Of a stretch of 34,507 nt of DNA, positions 16,898-25,607 are shown in pieces. The position numbers and the translations under genes are program-made. The notes under the pieces are model-generated. The model made no database searches and was not told the origin of the DNA. It worked only from the letters and a program-made list of their open reading frames with translations. Positions within the stretch are counted from its first letter, which is position 1. Each line of letters begins with the position of its first letter. Origin of the DNA: Sphingobacteriales bacterium (GTDB taxonomy: Bacteria > Bacteroidota > Bacteroidia > Sphingobacteriales > Sphingobacteriaceae); NCBI GenBank assembly GCA_015654985.1, contig JAATFW010000325.1:1-34507 (forward strand), given 5' to 3'.

Positions 16898-17878
16898 ATG
16901 AAAAAATGCTGTATTTACGATAAGTTCTTACCTGTTAGAATAGTTATTTCAATTGTATTTCTATTCCTGACAGCTATATCAGGGCAGGCGCAGGAAATTA
17001 AACGGTTTAATCCCGATACGGTACTTACTATACAGCTTGACTCTGCGGTTAGTGTTAAAGCCGGGCGTATTAACGTCCAGGCTTTCATTAATAAAATAAT
17101 AAGCGACACCAGCTTTTATGAGGCTTTCAGGCAGATGAAACGGTATAGCTTTACTGCCGAGAACCGGATTTTTACCTATGATAAAAAGAACCGCATAGAA
17201 GGGAAGGTGTACCGTAAGATATTTCACAATAATCATGGCCCTTATAAAATGCAGTTTCTGGCAAAACAGGATAGTGGCCGCATCTTTAAAAAGAACGGAA
17301 AATATCAGCTTTATACTGTGGAGATGTTTGATTACATCTTTATGAATGCTTATAACACGGATTTTACAGCATCGGCACCCTCATCCGGTGGGAAAGGCGG
17401 CAGCAATGAATCCTATAAGGATAAACTAAAGACTTTGCTGTTCAGTCCGGGACGGCCAATCAAGGGCTTACCCATTATTGGCAATAAGACTCAGATCTTC
17501 AGTGCTAATATGCGGCAATATTATGATTATTCATTTTACAGCGGAACCTATCTTGATTCTATTCCTATTTATACATTCAGAGTAAAAGAGAAGCCGGGCC
17601 TGTCGGGCTGGACCAAAGACGGCCTGATGATCAAAGAGATGAACACTATTTTTGATAAACGGACTTTACAGATCATGGGCAGGTCGGTTGTTATGAAATA
17701 TGATAATCTGGTTTTTGATTTTGATGTCAGCATGAATATTGAAATGGCCTATTTTGATAACGGGGAGACCCTGCTTCCAACTAAAATAAGTTACCAGGGT
17801 AACTGGGATATTCCATTTAAGAAAGAAGAACGTGCAAGCTTTCTGATTTTGCATAAAGGGTATAAGAAAGAGAAATAA
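16898..17878 (+). CDS. Hypothetical exported protein
   Basis: A 326-residue protein whose N-terminus has a hydrophobic segment (about 13-30) ending in ISGQAQ, a signal peptide of the Bacteroidota kind, so a periplasmic or outer-membrane location is likely. The mature part is rich in Tyr, Lys and Asn and looks alpha/beta; no catalytic motif stands out. A glycine/serine linker (SAPSSGGKGGSNES, about 161-174) divides two halves. The second half has beta strands such as IPIYTFRVKEKPG and FDFDVSMNIEMAYFDNG. I do not recognise the family. It is 46 bp upstream of dnaG in the same direction, but dnaG has its own promoter. Confidence 0.75.
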   Translation: MKKCCIYDKFLPVRIVISIVFLFLTAISGQAQEIKRFNPDTVLTIQLDSAVSVKAGRINVQAFINKIISDTSFYEAFRQMKRYSFTAENRIFTYDKKNRIEGKVYRKIFHNNHGPYKMQFLAKQDSGRIFKKNGKYQLYTVEMFDYIFMNAYNTDFTASAPSSGGKGGSNESYKDKLKTLLFSPGRPIKGLPIIGNKTQIFSANMRQYYDYSFYSGTYLDSIPIYTFRVKEKPGLSGWTKDGLMIKEMNTIFDKRTLQIMGRSVVMKYDNLVFDFDVSMNIEMAYFDNGETLLPTKISYQGNWDIPFKKEERASFLILHKGYKKEK

Positions 17879-17886
17879 TTTATAAG

Positions 17887-17917
17887 TTGTTCATACTGTA
17901 AATGTCTCTTATTTTTG
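17887..17917 (+). promoter_or_regulatory. dnaG promoter, leaderless arrangement
   Basis: TTG (17887-17889), 20 nt, TATTTTTG (17910-17917): an exact match to the Bacteroidota consensus. Seven bases separate the -7 box from the ATG at 17925, so the predicted start of transcription falls on the initiation codon itself. Confidence 0.65.
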
Positions 17918-17924
17918 AACTGAC

Positions 17925-19838
17925 ATGATCGCTAAAGAAACCGTTGATAAGATACTTGAAGCCGCGCGGATAGAAGAGGTTGTAGGTGATTTTGTAGACT
18001 TAAAAAAACGGGGGACCAGTCTCATTGGCCTTTGTCCTTTCCATGACGAGAAAACGCCGTCCTTTCATGTTTCTGTAGGTAAGGGGATCTATAAATGCTT
18101 CGGATGTGGTAAGGGGGGCGATTCTGTTCGCTTTATCATGGATCATGAGAAGTATTCTTATCCTGAGGCCCTTAAGTTCCTGGCGAATAAATATCGTATT
18201 GAGATTGAGGAGACTGAACAGTCGCCCGAACAGCAGGAGTCTGATAACCGCCGTGAAAACCTGTATATAATATCCTCCAGGGCTTCGAAGTTCTTCCAGG
18301 AGACCATGTGGGAAACGGAGGGGGGAAAAACTATAGGCCTTGGCTATTTCCGGGAGCGTGGTTTCAGGGATGATATTCTTAAAAAATTCGAGCTGGGATA
18401 TTCTCCTGAATCCTGGGATGCCCTTATTCAGAAAGTTGTATCTGAAGGGTTTAAAGAAAATGCTTTAGAGGAAACCGGACTGGCCATCCGTAATGATAAA
18501 GGGAAGCTTTATGACCGCTTCAGGGGGCGGGTCATGTTTCCCATCCATAATTTTACCGGGCGAATAATTGGCTTTGGAGGACGGACACTAAAAACTGATA
18601 AGGCCGTTCCCAAATATGTAAACTCTCCTGAAAGCGAGATCTATCATAAGTCGAATGTCCTTTATGGGCTTTTCTTTGCAAAGAAGGCAATCCGCGACCT
18701 TGATAATTGTTTCCTGGTAGAGGGATATGCCGATGTACTTTCAGTACATCAGGCCGGTATTGAGAACGTTGTGGCATCATCCGGAACTTCTCTTACAACT
18801 GAGCAGGTTCGCCTGATAGGGCGGTTTACTAAAAATATCACCATTTTATATGACGGGGATGCTGCAGGTATCAAGGCTTCGCTGCGCGGACTCGATATGA
18901 TCCTTGAAGAAGGACTGAATGTCAGGGTTGTTCTGTTCCCCGACGGGCATGATCCCGACTCGTACGTCCATCAGATAGGGAGTTCTGCTTTTAAAACATA
19001 TATAGAGAAGAATCAAAAGGACTTTATCCTTTTCAAAACTTCTATCCTGTTGAAGGAGGCAGGTAATGACCCTATTAAGAAAGCTGGCGTAATACATGAG
19101 GTGGTAGATAGTATTGCTAAAATTCCTGATAACATTAAGGCTTCTGTTTTTATCCGCGAATGCAGTTCTCTGATGCAGATGGAAGAACGTATTCTGATTA
19201 CCGAGCTTAACAAGCTGAGGCTTGGAAAGTACAGAAAAGATGCGAAGCCGGATGCTCCTGAGCCTCTTCCCCCTCCTGTCGAAACGGATTTGGAGCCTGC
19301 CGCAAGGGATTCTGATAACGCACAGGAGAGAGAGATCGTTCGTTTACTCCTTAATTATGGGCATGAGCTTGTTCACTGGGATGGTATCACTGATACTTAT
19401 ATTGCCCCCTATGTGATTTCGAATCTTGCTGATGTAACGTTTGATGATCCTGTATGTAAAGCGGTAATTGACGAATACAGCCGTGTGATGGAATTAGGGG
19501 AATTACCATCGGTGCAGGATTTCATTACAAGTCCTGATCCGAAAGTTTCTGAACTGGCCATAACTCTCGTTTCATCTCCTTATGTGCTGAGCGAAAACTG
19601 GTATGTTAAGCGAAAGATCTATGTCAGAAATGAAACCGAGAATATGAGGGCTACTATTCTGGGCGGGATCTTCCATCTCAAGAAAAGAAAGGTAGAGCGT
19701 ATTCTGCATTCTATCAGGGATGAAATTCAGCAGGAAACCGATGCTGATAATCAGGCTATACTGATGCAGCGTTACCTGCGCGTGAAGGAAGTTGAAAAAG
19801 GTATCTCTGCTTATCTGGGCTCTGTGGTGATAAAATAA
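17925..19838 (+). CDS. dnaG: DNA primase
   Basis: A 637-residue primase that lays RNA primers at the replication fork. Domains in order: CHC2 zinc-binding domain with Cys37, His40, Cys58 and Cys61 (LCPFHDEKTPSFHV... KCFGCGKGGD); RNA polymerase core with Toprim, including LVEGYADVLSV and ILYDGDAAG; and a C-terminal region (about 430 onward) that would bind the DnaB helicase and is weakly conserved, as usual. Length is normal for Bacteroidota. The last base pairs overlap the next gene's ATG (TAATG), so the YraN-family protein is translationally coupled. Confidence 0.97.
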   Translation: MIAKETVDKILEAARIEEVVGDFVDLKKRGTSLIGLCPFHDEKTPSFHVSVGKGIYKCFGCGKGGDSVRFIMDHEKYSYPEALKFLANKYRIEIEETEQSPEQQESDNRRENLYIISSRASKFFQETMWETEGGKTIGLGYFRERGFRDDILKKFELGYSPESWDALIQKVVSEGFKENALEETGLAIRNDKGKLYDRFRGRVMFPIHNFTGRIIGFGGRTLKTDKAVPKYVNSPESEIYHKSNVLYGLFFAKKAIRDLDNCFLVEGYADVLSVHQAGIENVVASSGTSLTTEQVRLIGRFTKNITILYDGDAAGIKASLRGLDMILEEGLNVRVVLFPDGHDPDSYVHQIGSSAFKTYIEKNQKDFILFKTSILLKEAGNDPIKKAGVIHEVVDSIAKIPDNIKASVFIRECSSLMQMEERILITELNKLRLGKYRKDAKPDAPEPLPPPVETDLEPAARDSDNAQEREIVRLLLNYGHELVHWDGITDTYIAPYVISNLADVTFDDPVCKAVIDEYSRVMELGELPSVQDFITSPDPKVSELAITLVSSPYVLSENWYVKRKIYVRNETENMRATILGGIFHLKKRKVERILHSIRDEIQQETDADNQAILMQRYLRVKEVEKGISAYLGSVVIK

Positions 19839-20197
19839 TGGCTCTTCATAATCAGCTCGGACATAAAGGAGAAGAGATTGCAGCGCAGTTCCTTGAAGGA
19901 AAGGGGTACAGAATATTACATACGAACTGGTGTTACGGGAAGGCTGAAATAGACATTATTGCATCTTTTGGCCGTTATTTAGTGATTGTGGAGGTGAAAA
20001 CGCGCAGCTCAACTGGTTTTGGCCAGCCGGAAGAGTTCGTTTCTTCTGCAAAACAAAAACGTCTTCAATGGGCAGCAGAAGGATATATTTATCAAACCAA
20101 ATATCGCGGTGAGATCCGTTTTGATATTATTTCTGTTTTGTTTGATGCCAGGGGAGAATATACATTGAGGCATATTGAGGACGCGTTCTGGGGATGA
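19838..20197 (+). CDS. YraN family protein (UPF0102), putative endonuclease-like
   Basis: A 119-residue member of the conserved YraN/UPF0102 family, which has a restriction endonuclease-like (PD-(D/E)XK) fold. Seen: N-terminal GHKGEEIAAQFLEGKGY, then AEIDIIA and VIVEVKTRSS, which together hold the candidate Asp, Glu and Lys of the active site, and QKRLQWAAEGY. The length is typical. No biochemical role is settled for the family; links to DNA recombination or repair have been proposed. Its ATG uses the final A of the dnaG stop codon, so the pair forms an operon. Confidence 0.9.
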   Translation: MALHNQLGHKGEEIAAQFLEGKGYRILHTNWCYGKAEIDIIASFGRYLVIVEVKTRSSTGFGQPEEFVSSAKQKRLQWAAEGYIYQTKYRGEIRFDIISVLFDARGEYTLRHIEDAFWG

Positions 20198-20286
20198 AGG
20201 AAGATATAAATATTTTTATCTAAGTTTGTTGCTGAGGAGGAAGAATAATGAGGGTTTGTTGTGATATATATCTAATATAATTTTAA

Positions 20287-21318
20287 ATGAAGAGGATATT
20301 TAAATTATTAATTATATCTATTTTAGTTATTGCCGGCTGTAAAGCCAAACAGGAAGGCGCTTTCTATTTTCTTTCTCCTGAAGAAGGAAGTTCTGTACGT
20401 AAAGGTCAAAATCTTACTCTTAAACTTGCTGGTGCTGAAGGGTTTGATTCTGTAAGATACCTTCTTGATACTACTTTTCTTGCTTCTAAAAAAGACACCT
20501 TGCCTCTTACTGTTTCCACAAGTAAACTCAGTTTTGGAATAAAGGTTCTTTCTGCCCGCATATATAACGGAAGTAATTATAAAGAAACGACCACGAACAT
20601 TGTATTGTTACCTTCTAAAGCTCCGGTCCAATACAGCTATACTGTAGTAAATTCATTTCCCCATGATACTACTTCGTTTACAGAAGGATTGGAATACCAT
20701 GACGGATTTATTTATGAAAGTGCAGGATTAAAAGGATCTTCCTCGTTGCGGAAAACGGATCTCAGAACCGGTAAAGTTCTACAGAAAGTAGACTTAGACA
20801 GTTTGTATTTTGGCGAAGGGATCACTATCGTTGGTGATAAAATCATTCAGCTTACTTACAGAGAAGGAGTGGGTTTTGTATACGACAGGAATACTTTTAA
20901 GAAACTCGGCGAATTTCCATATCAGGCTGGCCGCGAAGGCTGGGGCCTTTATTTTGATGGGGAACATATCTTAAACACAGACGGATCGAATGTTATTTAT
21001 TTACTGAATAAGGATACTTATCAGAAAGAGGGTTCGGTTGAGGTTTACGATAACAAAGGCGCTGTTAATTCCCTGAATGAGCTGGAAGTTATAGACGGAA
21101 AGATTTACGCAAATATCTGGCAGAAGGACATTATTGTAGTTATTGACCCCGTGACCGGGGAAGTAGAGGGCGAGATTGATTTGACTAACCTTTATCCTCC
21201 GGAAAAACGTAATCCCAACGCTGATGTATTAAATGGAATTGCCTGGGATGCCGCAGGGAAAAGGCTGTTTGTAACCGGAAAGAAGTGGGATAAGCTGTTT
21301 GAGATAAAGATTAAGTAG
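20287..21318 (+). CDS. Glutaminyl-peptide cyclotransferase lipoprotein
   Basis: A 343-residue lipoprotein (lipobox ending at Cys18, VIAGC) of the plant/bacterial-type glutamine cyclotransferase family (a five-bladed beta-propeller, unrelated to animal QC). It converts N-terminal glutamine of exported proteins to pyroglutamate. After an N-terminal beta domain (about 25-115) the propeller begins at YTVVNSFPHDTTSFTEGLEY. Family signatures follow: FTEGLEYHDGFIYESAGLKG, GEGITIVGDKI, LNELEVIDGKIYANIWQ and LNGIAWD. Many Bacteroidota proteins have Gln right after the signal-peptide cleavage site, which fits a periplasmic role. A TAAGTTTG box lies at 20221-20228 without a good -33 element. Confidence 0.9.
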   Translation: MKRIFKLLIISILVIAGCKAKQEGAFYFLSPEEGSSVRKGQNLTLKLAGAEGFDSVRYLLDTTFLASKKDTLPLTVSTSKLSFGIKVLSARIYNGSNYKETTTNIVLLPSKAPVQYSYTVVNSFPHDTTSFTEGLEYHDGFIYESAGLKGSSSLRKTDLRTGKVLQKVDLDSLYFGEGITIVGDKIIQLTYREGVGFVYDRNTFKKLGEFPYQAGREGWGLYFDGEHILNTDGSNVIYLLNKDTYQKEGSVEVYDNKGAVNSLNELEVIDGKIYANIWQKDIIVVIDPVTGEVEGEIDLTNLYPPEKRNPNADVLNGIAWDAAGKRLFVTGKKWDKLFEIKIK

Positions 21319-21493
21319 GTTGCGGGTGAAAGTTGAAAGTTGAAAGTTGAAAAGGTGTGCTCTCTTAACTTGCAATAGTACAATACATTCCCGGCCAGCC
21401 GCAATGAGTCATAACTCAGCAGGTTGTATATTTTAACTCAATTTTTGTAAGCTCGCTGGAAACCTTTAATTCACAACCTTCAACCCGCAACCC
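21319..21493. repeat. Heptad-repeat patch (C) between convergent genes
   Basis: Directly after the cyclotransferase stop: GTTGCGG, one 6-bp unit, then three exact GTTGAAA units (21332-21352). Just before the pgi stop lie complementary 7-bp units, ending in CACAACC, TTCAACC, CGCAACC (21472-21492). The two ends form an imperfect inverted repeat (GGTTGCGGGT... against ...ACCCGCAACC) about 110-170 bp apart. The middle (21360-21455) is plain AT-rich sequence. Confidence 0.7.
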
Positions 21494-21496
21494 ATT

Positions 21497-23143
21497 TTAA
21501 CGCCATGCCTTATACTGATTAATCAGCCCGTTGGTTGATGAATCATGAGAAGTGACTTTCTCTTTTCCCTGAAGTTCTGGTAATATCTTTGTTGCTAATT
21601 GTTTGCCTAATTCAACGCCCCACTGATCAAAGCTGAATATATTCCAGATAACTCCCTGAACAAAAATTTTATGTTCGTACATTGCGATCAGGGAGCCGAG
21701 GGTTTCGGGTGTGATTTTCTTAACAAGAATTGAATTGGTAGGGCGGTTGCCTTCAAATACTTTGAATGGCGCCAGTTTTTCAATTTCCTCTTCTGTCTTT
21801 CCCGCTGACTTTAGCTCAGCAACCACTTCTTCATATGTTTTGCCATTCATCAGAGCTTCAGTTTGTGCAAAGAAGTTCGACAGAAGTAAAGAGTGGTGAG
21901 AGCCAAGGGGGTTATGGGATTGTGCCGGAGCAATGAAGTCGCATGGGATCAGTTTCGTCCCCTGGTGGATCAACTGATAGAAAGCATGTTGTCCGTTTGT
22001 TCCGGGTTCTCCCCAGATAATAGGTCCGGTTTCATAAGATACGCTTTCTCCGTTCCTGTCAACATATTTTCCGTTACTTTCCATATCTCCCTGCTGGAAG
22101 TATGCAGCGAAACGGTGCATATACTGATCATATGGAAGGATTGCCTGGCTTTCTGCCTCAAAGAAGTTGTTATACCAGATCCCCAGCAGTGCCAGGATCA
22201 CAGGAATGTTATCTTCAAACGCAGTTTCCCTGAAGTGCCTGTCCATCGCATGGGCGCCGGAAAGCAAGGCCTTGAAATTATCAAAGCCAATGGCAAGGGC
22301 TATTGATGTACCGATTGCACTCCATAAAGAATAACGGCCGCCTACCCAGTCCCAAAACTCAAACATGTTTTTTGTGTCAATGCCAAAGGCTGCCACAGCA
22401 CTTTCATTTGTAGACAGGGCTACAAAATGTTTGGCGACATCTCTATCCGAAGCGCCTTCCTGAAGGAACCAGTTGCGGGCAGTATGAGCGTTCGCCATGG
22501 TTTCCTGGGTAGTGAAAGTTTTAGAAGCGATAAGAAACAGGGTAGTTTCTGCTTTTACCTTCTTCAGGGTTTCGGCGATATGTGTACCATCGACGTTGGA
22601 AACAAAATGCATTGTCAGATGATTTTTATATGCCTTCAGCGCTTCAGTTACCATCACAGGGCCCAGATCAAAGCCGCCAATACCAATGTTTACAATATCT
22701 GTGATCGTCTTTCCTGTATAGCCTTTCCACTCGCCGGAAATAACAGAATTACTAAACTTTTCTATTTTGCGGAGAACTTCATTTACTTCAGGCATTACAT
22801 CGATGCCGTTTACCTTAACAGGCTCATTCCATTGATTTCTCAGAGCTGTGTGTAATACTGCGCGGCCTTCAGTTTCATTAATTTCATCTCCTTTGAACAT
22901 TGCTTCAATAGCCTCTTTTAATCCGCACTCATTAGCCAGTTGGAAAAGCAGAGCCATTGTCTTTTCATTGATCCTGTTCTTGGAGTAATCCAGTAAAATA
23001 TCGTTGAACTTAACGGAAAACTTCTCATATCTTCCCTTATCTTCCTTAAACAGATCCCTTAAATGTTTTTCGCATATATCGATGAAGTGATCAGTAAGAT
23101 ATTGAAAGGACTTTGTTTCAGTAAAGTTTACTTTAGGAAGCAT
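21497..23143 (-). CDS. pgi: Glucose-6-phosphate isomerase
   Basis: A 548-residue enzyme interconverting glucose 6-phosphate and fructose 6-phosphate in glycolysis and gluconeogenesis. The start at 23143 ([13 protein letters not shown]) gives the usual Bacteroidota length; the frame continues upstream to 23239 with an unconserved stretch. Signatures: [14 protein letters not shown] for the sugar-phosphate site, [26 protein letters not shown] and the C-terminal region with [27 protein letters not shown]. It supplies the fructose 6-phosphate that NagB in the same window also makes. It diverges from prfB, with 126 bp between start codons. Confidence 0.97.
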   Translation of the reverse strand: MLPKVNFTETKSFQYLTDHFIDICEKHLRDLFKEDKGRYEKFSVKFNDILLDYSKNRINEKTMALLFQLANECGLKEAIEAMFKGDEINETEGRAVLHTALRNQWNEPVKVNGIDVMPEVNEVLRKIEKFSNSVISGEWKGYTGKTITDIVNIGIGGFDLGPVMVTEALKAYKNHLTMHFVSNVDGTHIAETLKKVKAETTLFLIASKTFTTQETMANAHTARNWFLQEGASDRDVAKHFVALSTNESAVAAFGIDTKNMFEFWDWVGGRYSLWSAIGTSIALAIGFDNFKALLSGAHAMDRHFRETAFEDNIPVILALLGIWYNNFFEAESQAILPYDQYMHRFAAYFQQGDMESNGKYVDRNGESVSYETGPIIWGEPGTNGQHAFYQLIHQGTKLIPCDFIAPAQSHNPLGSHHSLLLSNFFAQTEALMNGKTYEEVVAELKSAGKTEEEIEKLAPFKVFEGNRPTNSILVKKITPETLGSLIAMYEHKIFVQGVIWNIFSFDQWGVELGKQLATKILPELQGKEKVTSHDSSTNGLINQYKAWR

Positions 23144-23225
23144 AGCTTTTAAATTTTCAGCGAAGATAAAATTCATTTTCCGGCATGGGAAATTTAATTT
23201 AAGATATGATACAGGTATGAAGTAA

Positions 23226-23257
23226 TTGCTTTCCCGCATCTCCTGCTTCTATTTTTG
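23226..23257 (+). promoter_or_regulatory. prfB promoter
   Basis: TTG (23226-23228), 21 nt, TATTTTTG (23250-23257). A second TATCTTTG box lies at 23258-23265 with no matching TTG. From the first, transcription would start near 23264, leaving a leader of about six bases before the ATG at 23270. Confidence 0.55.
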
Positions 23258-23269
23258 TATCTTTGCCCC

Positions 23270-24347
23270 ATGACCAAAGAACAATTACAAGACTTGAGGG
23301 ATAGAGCGGCTTCCCTGAGGAGGCACCTTTGACATTGACCGGAAGCTAGATGACCTGCATCAGGAGGAGGAACTAACACTTACTCCCGATTTCTGGGATA
23401 ACCCCAAAGAGGCAGAAAAAGTATTACATTCTATTAAGTCAAAAAAAGTCTGGACAGACGGTATTGTTGATGTAGAGGCCACTATTGACGATCTTGCTGT
23501 GATGCTTGAGTTCTTTCAGGCCGGAGAAGCCGGAGAGAATGAACTAAAGGAGCATTATTCTGCAGCGCTTGCAAAACTTGAGGAACTTGAGTTTAAAAAT
23601 ATGCTTAGCTCTGACGAGGACCAGTTGAATGCAGTCCTGCAGATTACAGCCGGTGCAGGAGGTACAGAAAGCTGCGACTGGGCCAGTATGCTGATGAGGA
23701 TGTATATCATGTGGGCTGAAAAGAGCGGACATAAGGTAACCGAGCAGGACTTTCAGGAAGGTGAAGTTGCAGGAGTTAAATCTGTTACTCTTCAGATTGA
23801 GGGAGAATTTGCTTATGGCTACCTGAAAGGCGAAAATGGGGTACATCGCCTGGTGCGTATTTCTCCTTTTGATGCAAATGCAAAGCGTCATACTTCGTTT
23901 GCATCTGTTTATGTTTATCCTCTTGTGGATGATACCATTCAAATAGATATTAATCCCGCTGATATAGAATTTGAAACCTTCCGTTCCGGGGGCGCAGGCG
24001 GGCAGAACGTAAATAAAGTAGAGACAGCCGTGCGCCTGTATCACAAACCTTCTGGTATCATTATAAAGAACCAGGAGTCGCGGTCGCAGTTACAGAATAA
24101 AGAAAATGCCATCCGGTTATTGAAGTCGCAGCTCTATGAAGCTGAACTTCGTAAACGGATGGAAACCAGCGCTGCCATCGAAGGGTCTAAAAAGAAGATC
24201 GAATGGGGATCGCAAATCCGGAATTATGTGCTCCACCCTTACAAATTAGTGAAGGATCTGCGTACCAACTATGAAACATCTAATGCCCAGGCAGTGCTCG
24301 ACGGCGAACTTAATGATTTTCTGAAGGCATATATGATGGAATTTTAA
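23270..24347 (+). CDS. prfB: Peptide chain release factor 2, with programmed +1 frameshift
   Basis: RF2 reads UGA and UAA stops and releases the finished peptide. The gene is in two frames: codons 1-20 (23270-23329, [10 protein letters not shown]... ending RRHL), then an in-frame TGA at 23330-23332. Skipping T23330 continues at GAC (23331) to the end, giving 358 residues, normal for RF2. The stretch after the shift ([25 protein letters not shown]) is the conserved RF2 N-terminal domain. The SPF stop-recognition tripeptide is at residues 198-200 and the GGQ loop at 243-245. An ATG at 23499 opens a 282-residue frame that would lack domain 1 and is not the real start. Translation of UGA here controls RF2 level by feedback. 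Confidence 0.95.
23318..23333 (+). promoter_or_regulatory. RF2 autoregulatory frameshift site
   Basis: AGGAGG CAC CTT TGA C: a perfect internal Shine-Dalgarno-like hexamer (23318-23323), three spacer bases, the slippery CTT (23327-23329), then the UGA stop followed by C, a weak-termination context. The spacing equals that in E. coli prfB. When RF2 is scarce the ribosome slips one base forward and completes the protein. Confidence 0.92.
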
Positions 24348-24352
24348 CTGGC

Positions 24353-24376
24353 TGGCAGTTTCAGGGATTACTGCCA
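24353..24376. terminator. Hairpin across the prfB / SirB1-like convergent ends
   Basis: Perfect 7-bp inverted repeat TGGCAGT (24353-24359) and ACTGCCA (24370-24376) with a 10-nt loop that contains the stop codon of the minus-strand gene. Only 13 bp separate the two convergent stops, so this stem is the only visible bidirectional terminator. It lacks a T-run on either strand. Confidence 0.4.
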
Positions 24377-25224
24377 ATCACATCAAGGAGCTCTCCGATT
24401 TCTCTCACCTTTTCTTCCTGTCCGAGTTTTAAATAGGAGGAAGTAAGATTCCGGAGAATTCTCCGTATGATGTCGGTCGCAGAACAGGGTTCATAGAATT
24501 GTTCCTCCGGCGTAAGATTTAATTGTTTGAGAAATGAGTCGACATCTCTTTTTCCAAAGATAAAGCCTTTGTTGAACGCATTAATGTAGAAAAGCACTCT
24601 TTCCTCCGGAATATATTCCTGTGTTTCATCAACATATGCCAGAATAAAGTGCTGAGGCAGGTTCACACCATAAACCGGTATGTCAAGCTTCTGAGCTATA
24701 ATTGAATAGATCACAGCGAGAGAGATCTGGTTTCCTTTTTTACTCTCCAGCACCTGGCTGATATAGGAATTCTGCGGGTCCTGGTGATTGGAAGTATTGC
24801 CGGAAAAGCCATAAATATTATAAAAAACATGGTTAATAAGCTTTACTTTTTCAATTGCACTCATATCGTAAAGCATCTGGAGCCAAATTTCCCTTTTAAT
24901 GTCCTCTATCTGGTTAATGATCTTTTGCGGATCAATATCAGGGTATTGATAACGGTTGATAATGATCACACCCTGCAGAAGATCGAATGCGCCACCATGA
25001 TACCAAAGTTCAAGCTCTTGCTTCACATCGGTAAACTGGATCTTGTGTACAAGGTTTTCAATGCGTTCCTGCAATATGGCATCAAATGATTGCTCCCAGG
25101 CGTTCTCCAGGTATCCTATTACTTCTGTGCCATACGAAAGAAGTTTGTCTTCTACATGGCCCGCAATTTCCGTGTCCGGATCATCAAGTAATTTTATAAG
25201 TGAGATTATTTCTTTATGATTCAT
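24361..25224 (-). CDS. SirB1-like / transglutaminase-fold protein
   Basis: A 287-residue protein (start 25224, MNHKEIISLIKLLDDPD; an in-frame ATG at 25305 adds 27 unconserved residues). An N-terminal helical-repeat part (about 1-90) is followed by a Transglut_core2/SirB1-like domain: YQYPDIDPQKIINQIE, then KKGNQISLAVIYSIIAQKLDIPVYGVNLPQHFILAY. This matches the family block with the conserved G-x-x-I-S-L-A and G-V-N-x-P-x-H-F motifs. The catalytic Cys of true transglutaminases is not seen at the usual place. A cytoplasmic role is likely but unknown. It converges with prfB. Confidence 0.85.
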   Translation of the reverse strand: MNHKEIISLIKLLDDPDTEIAGHVEDKLLSYGTEVIGYLENAWEQSFDAILQERIENLVHKIQFTDVKQELELWYHGGAFDLLQGVIIINRYQYPDIDPQKIINQIEDIKREIWLQMLYDMSAIEKVKLINHVFYNIYGFSGNTSNHQDPQNSYISQVLESKKGNQISLAVIYSIIAQKLDIPVYGVNLPQHFILAYVDETQEYIPEERVLFYINAFNKGFIFGKRDVDSFLKQLNLTPEEQFYEPCSATDIIRRILRNLTSSYLKLGQEEKVREIGELLDVIGSNP

Positions 25225-25607
25225 GCCCTCCAAACAAACCCTTAAGGGTAGTTTAATTCTTGAAAATAACGATTGATATCTGTTAAAATTATCCGCTGCC
25301 TTCACAGCGGCGTGTAAAATTCTTCTCCTCTTTTCTTTTGCCTGTTAAATTAACATTCTTTCTAAGTAAATCGTTTGTTTAATTTCATCTATAAAATTAT
25401 TCTTCAATGGAAGATGAGAGACCGGTAAAACTGCGTAAGCACTCATGAACACCTTTTGAAACAGAGAATATGGTGAATAACTGTTTTGTATGCTGTTTTT
25501 GTAAAATTGCATATAAAGCATTTTATCTAAGGTTGTATTAGCCAGCCCTTACTCTATTTTTTTCCGTTTGTATGAAGCTTAAAAAACTTCATATACATTT
25601 GTGCTGC
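25225..25607. other. Divergent gap with dispersed repeat and promoter
   Basis: No gene is seen. It contains repeat copy 2 (25382-25431) and a promoter-like pair, TTG (25533-25535) and TATTTTTT (25555-25562), 19 nt apart, for the methyltransferase. No obvious minus-strand promoter was found for the SirB1-like gene, though GGAGGG immediately before its ATG is an unusual SD-like site here. Confidence 0.45.
25382..25431. repeat. Dispersed intergenic repeat, copy 2
   Basis: Same element as at 7270-7320: TTTCATCTATAAA, a variable short link, then TTCTTCAATGGAAGATGAGA and ACCG. The internal hairpin TCTTC/GAAGA is intact. It has the same orientation relative to the + strand as copy 1. It lies between divergent gene starts, while copy 1 lies between convergent gene ends. 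Confidence 0.6.

Noticed and set aside
23499-24347. 282-residue release factor frame starting at the ATG at 23499
   Set aside because: It is RF2 without its first domain. A perfect frameshift site upstream restores the full 358-residue protein, so it is not an independent or truncated gene.
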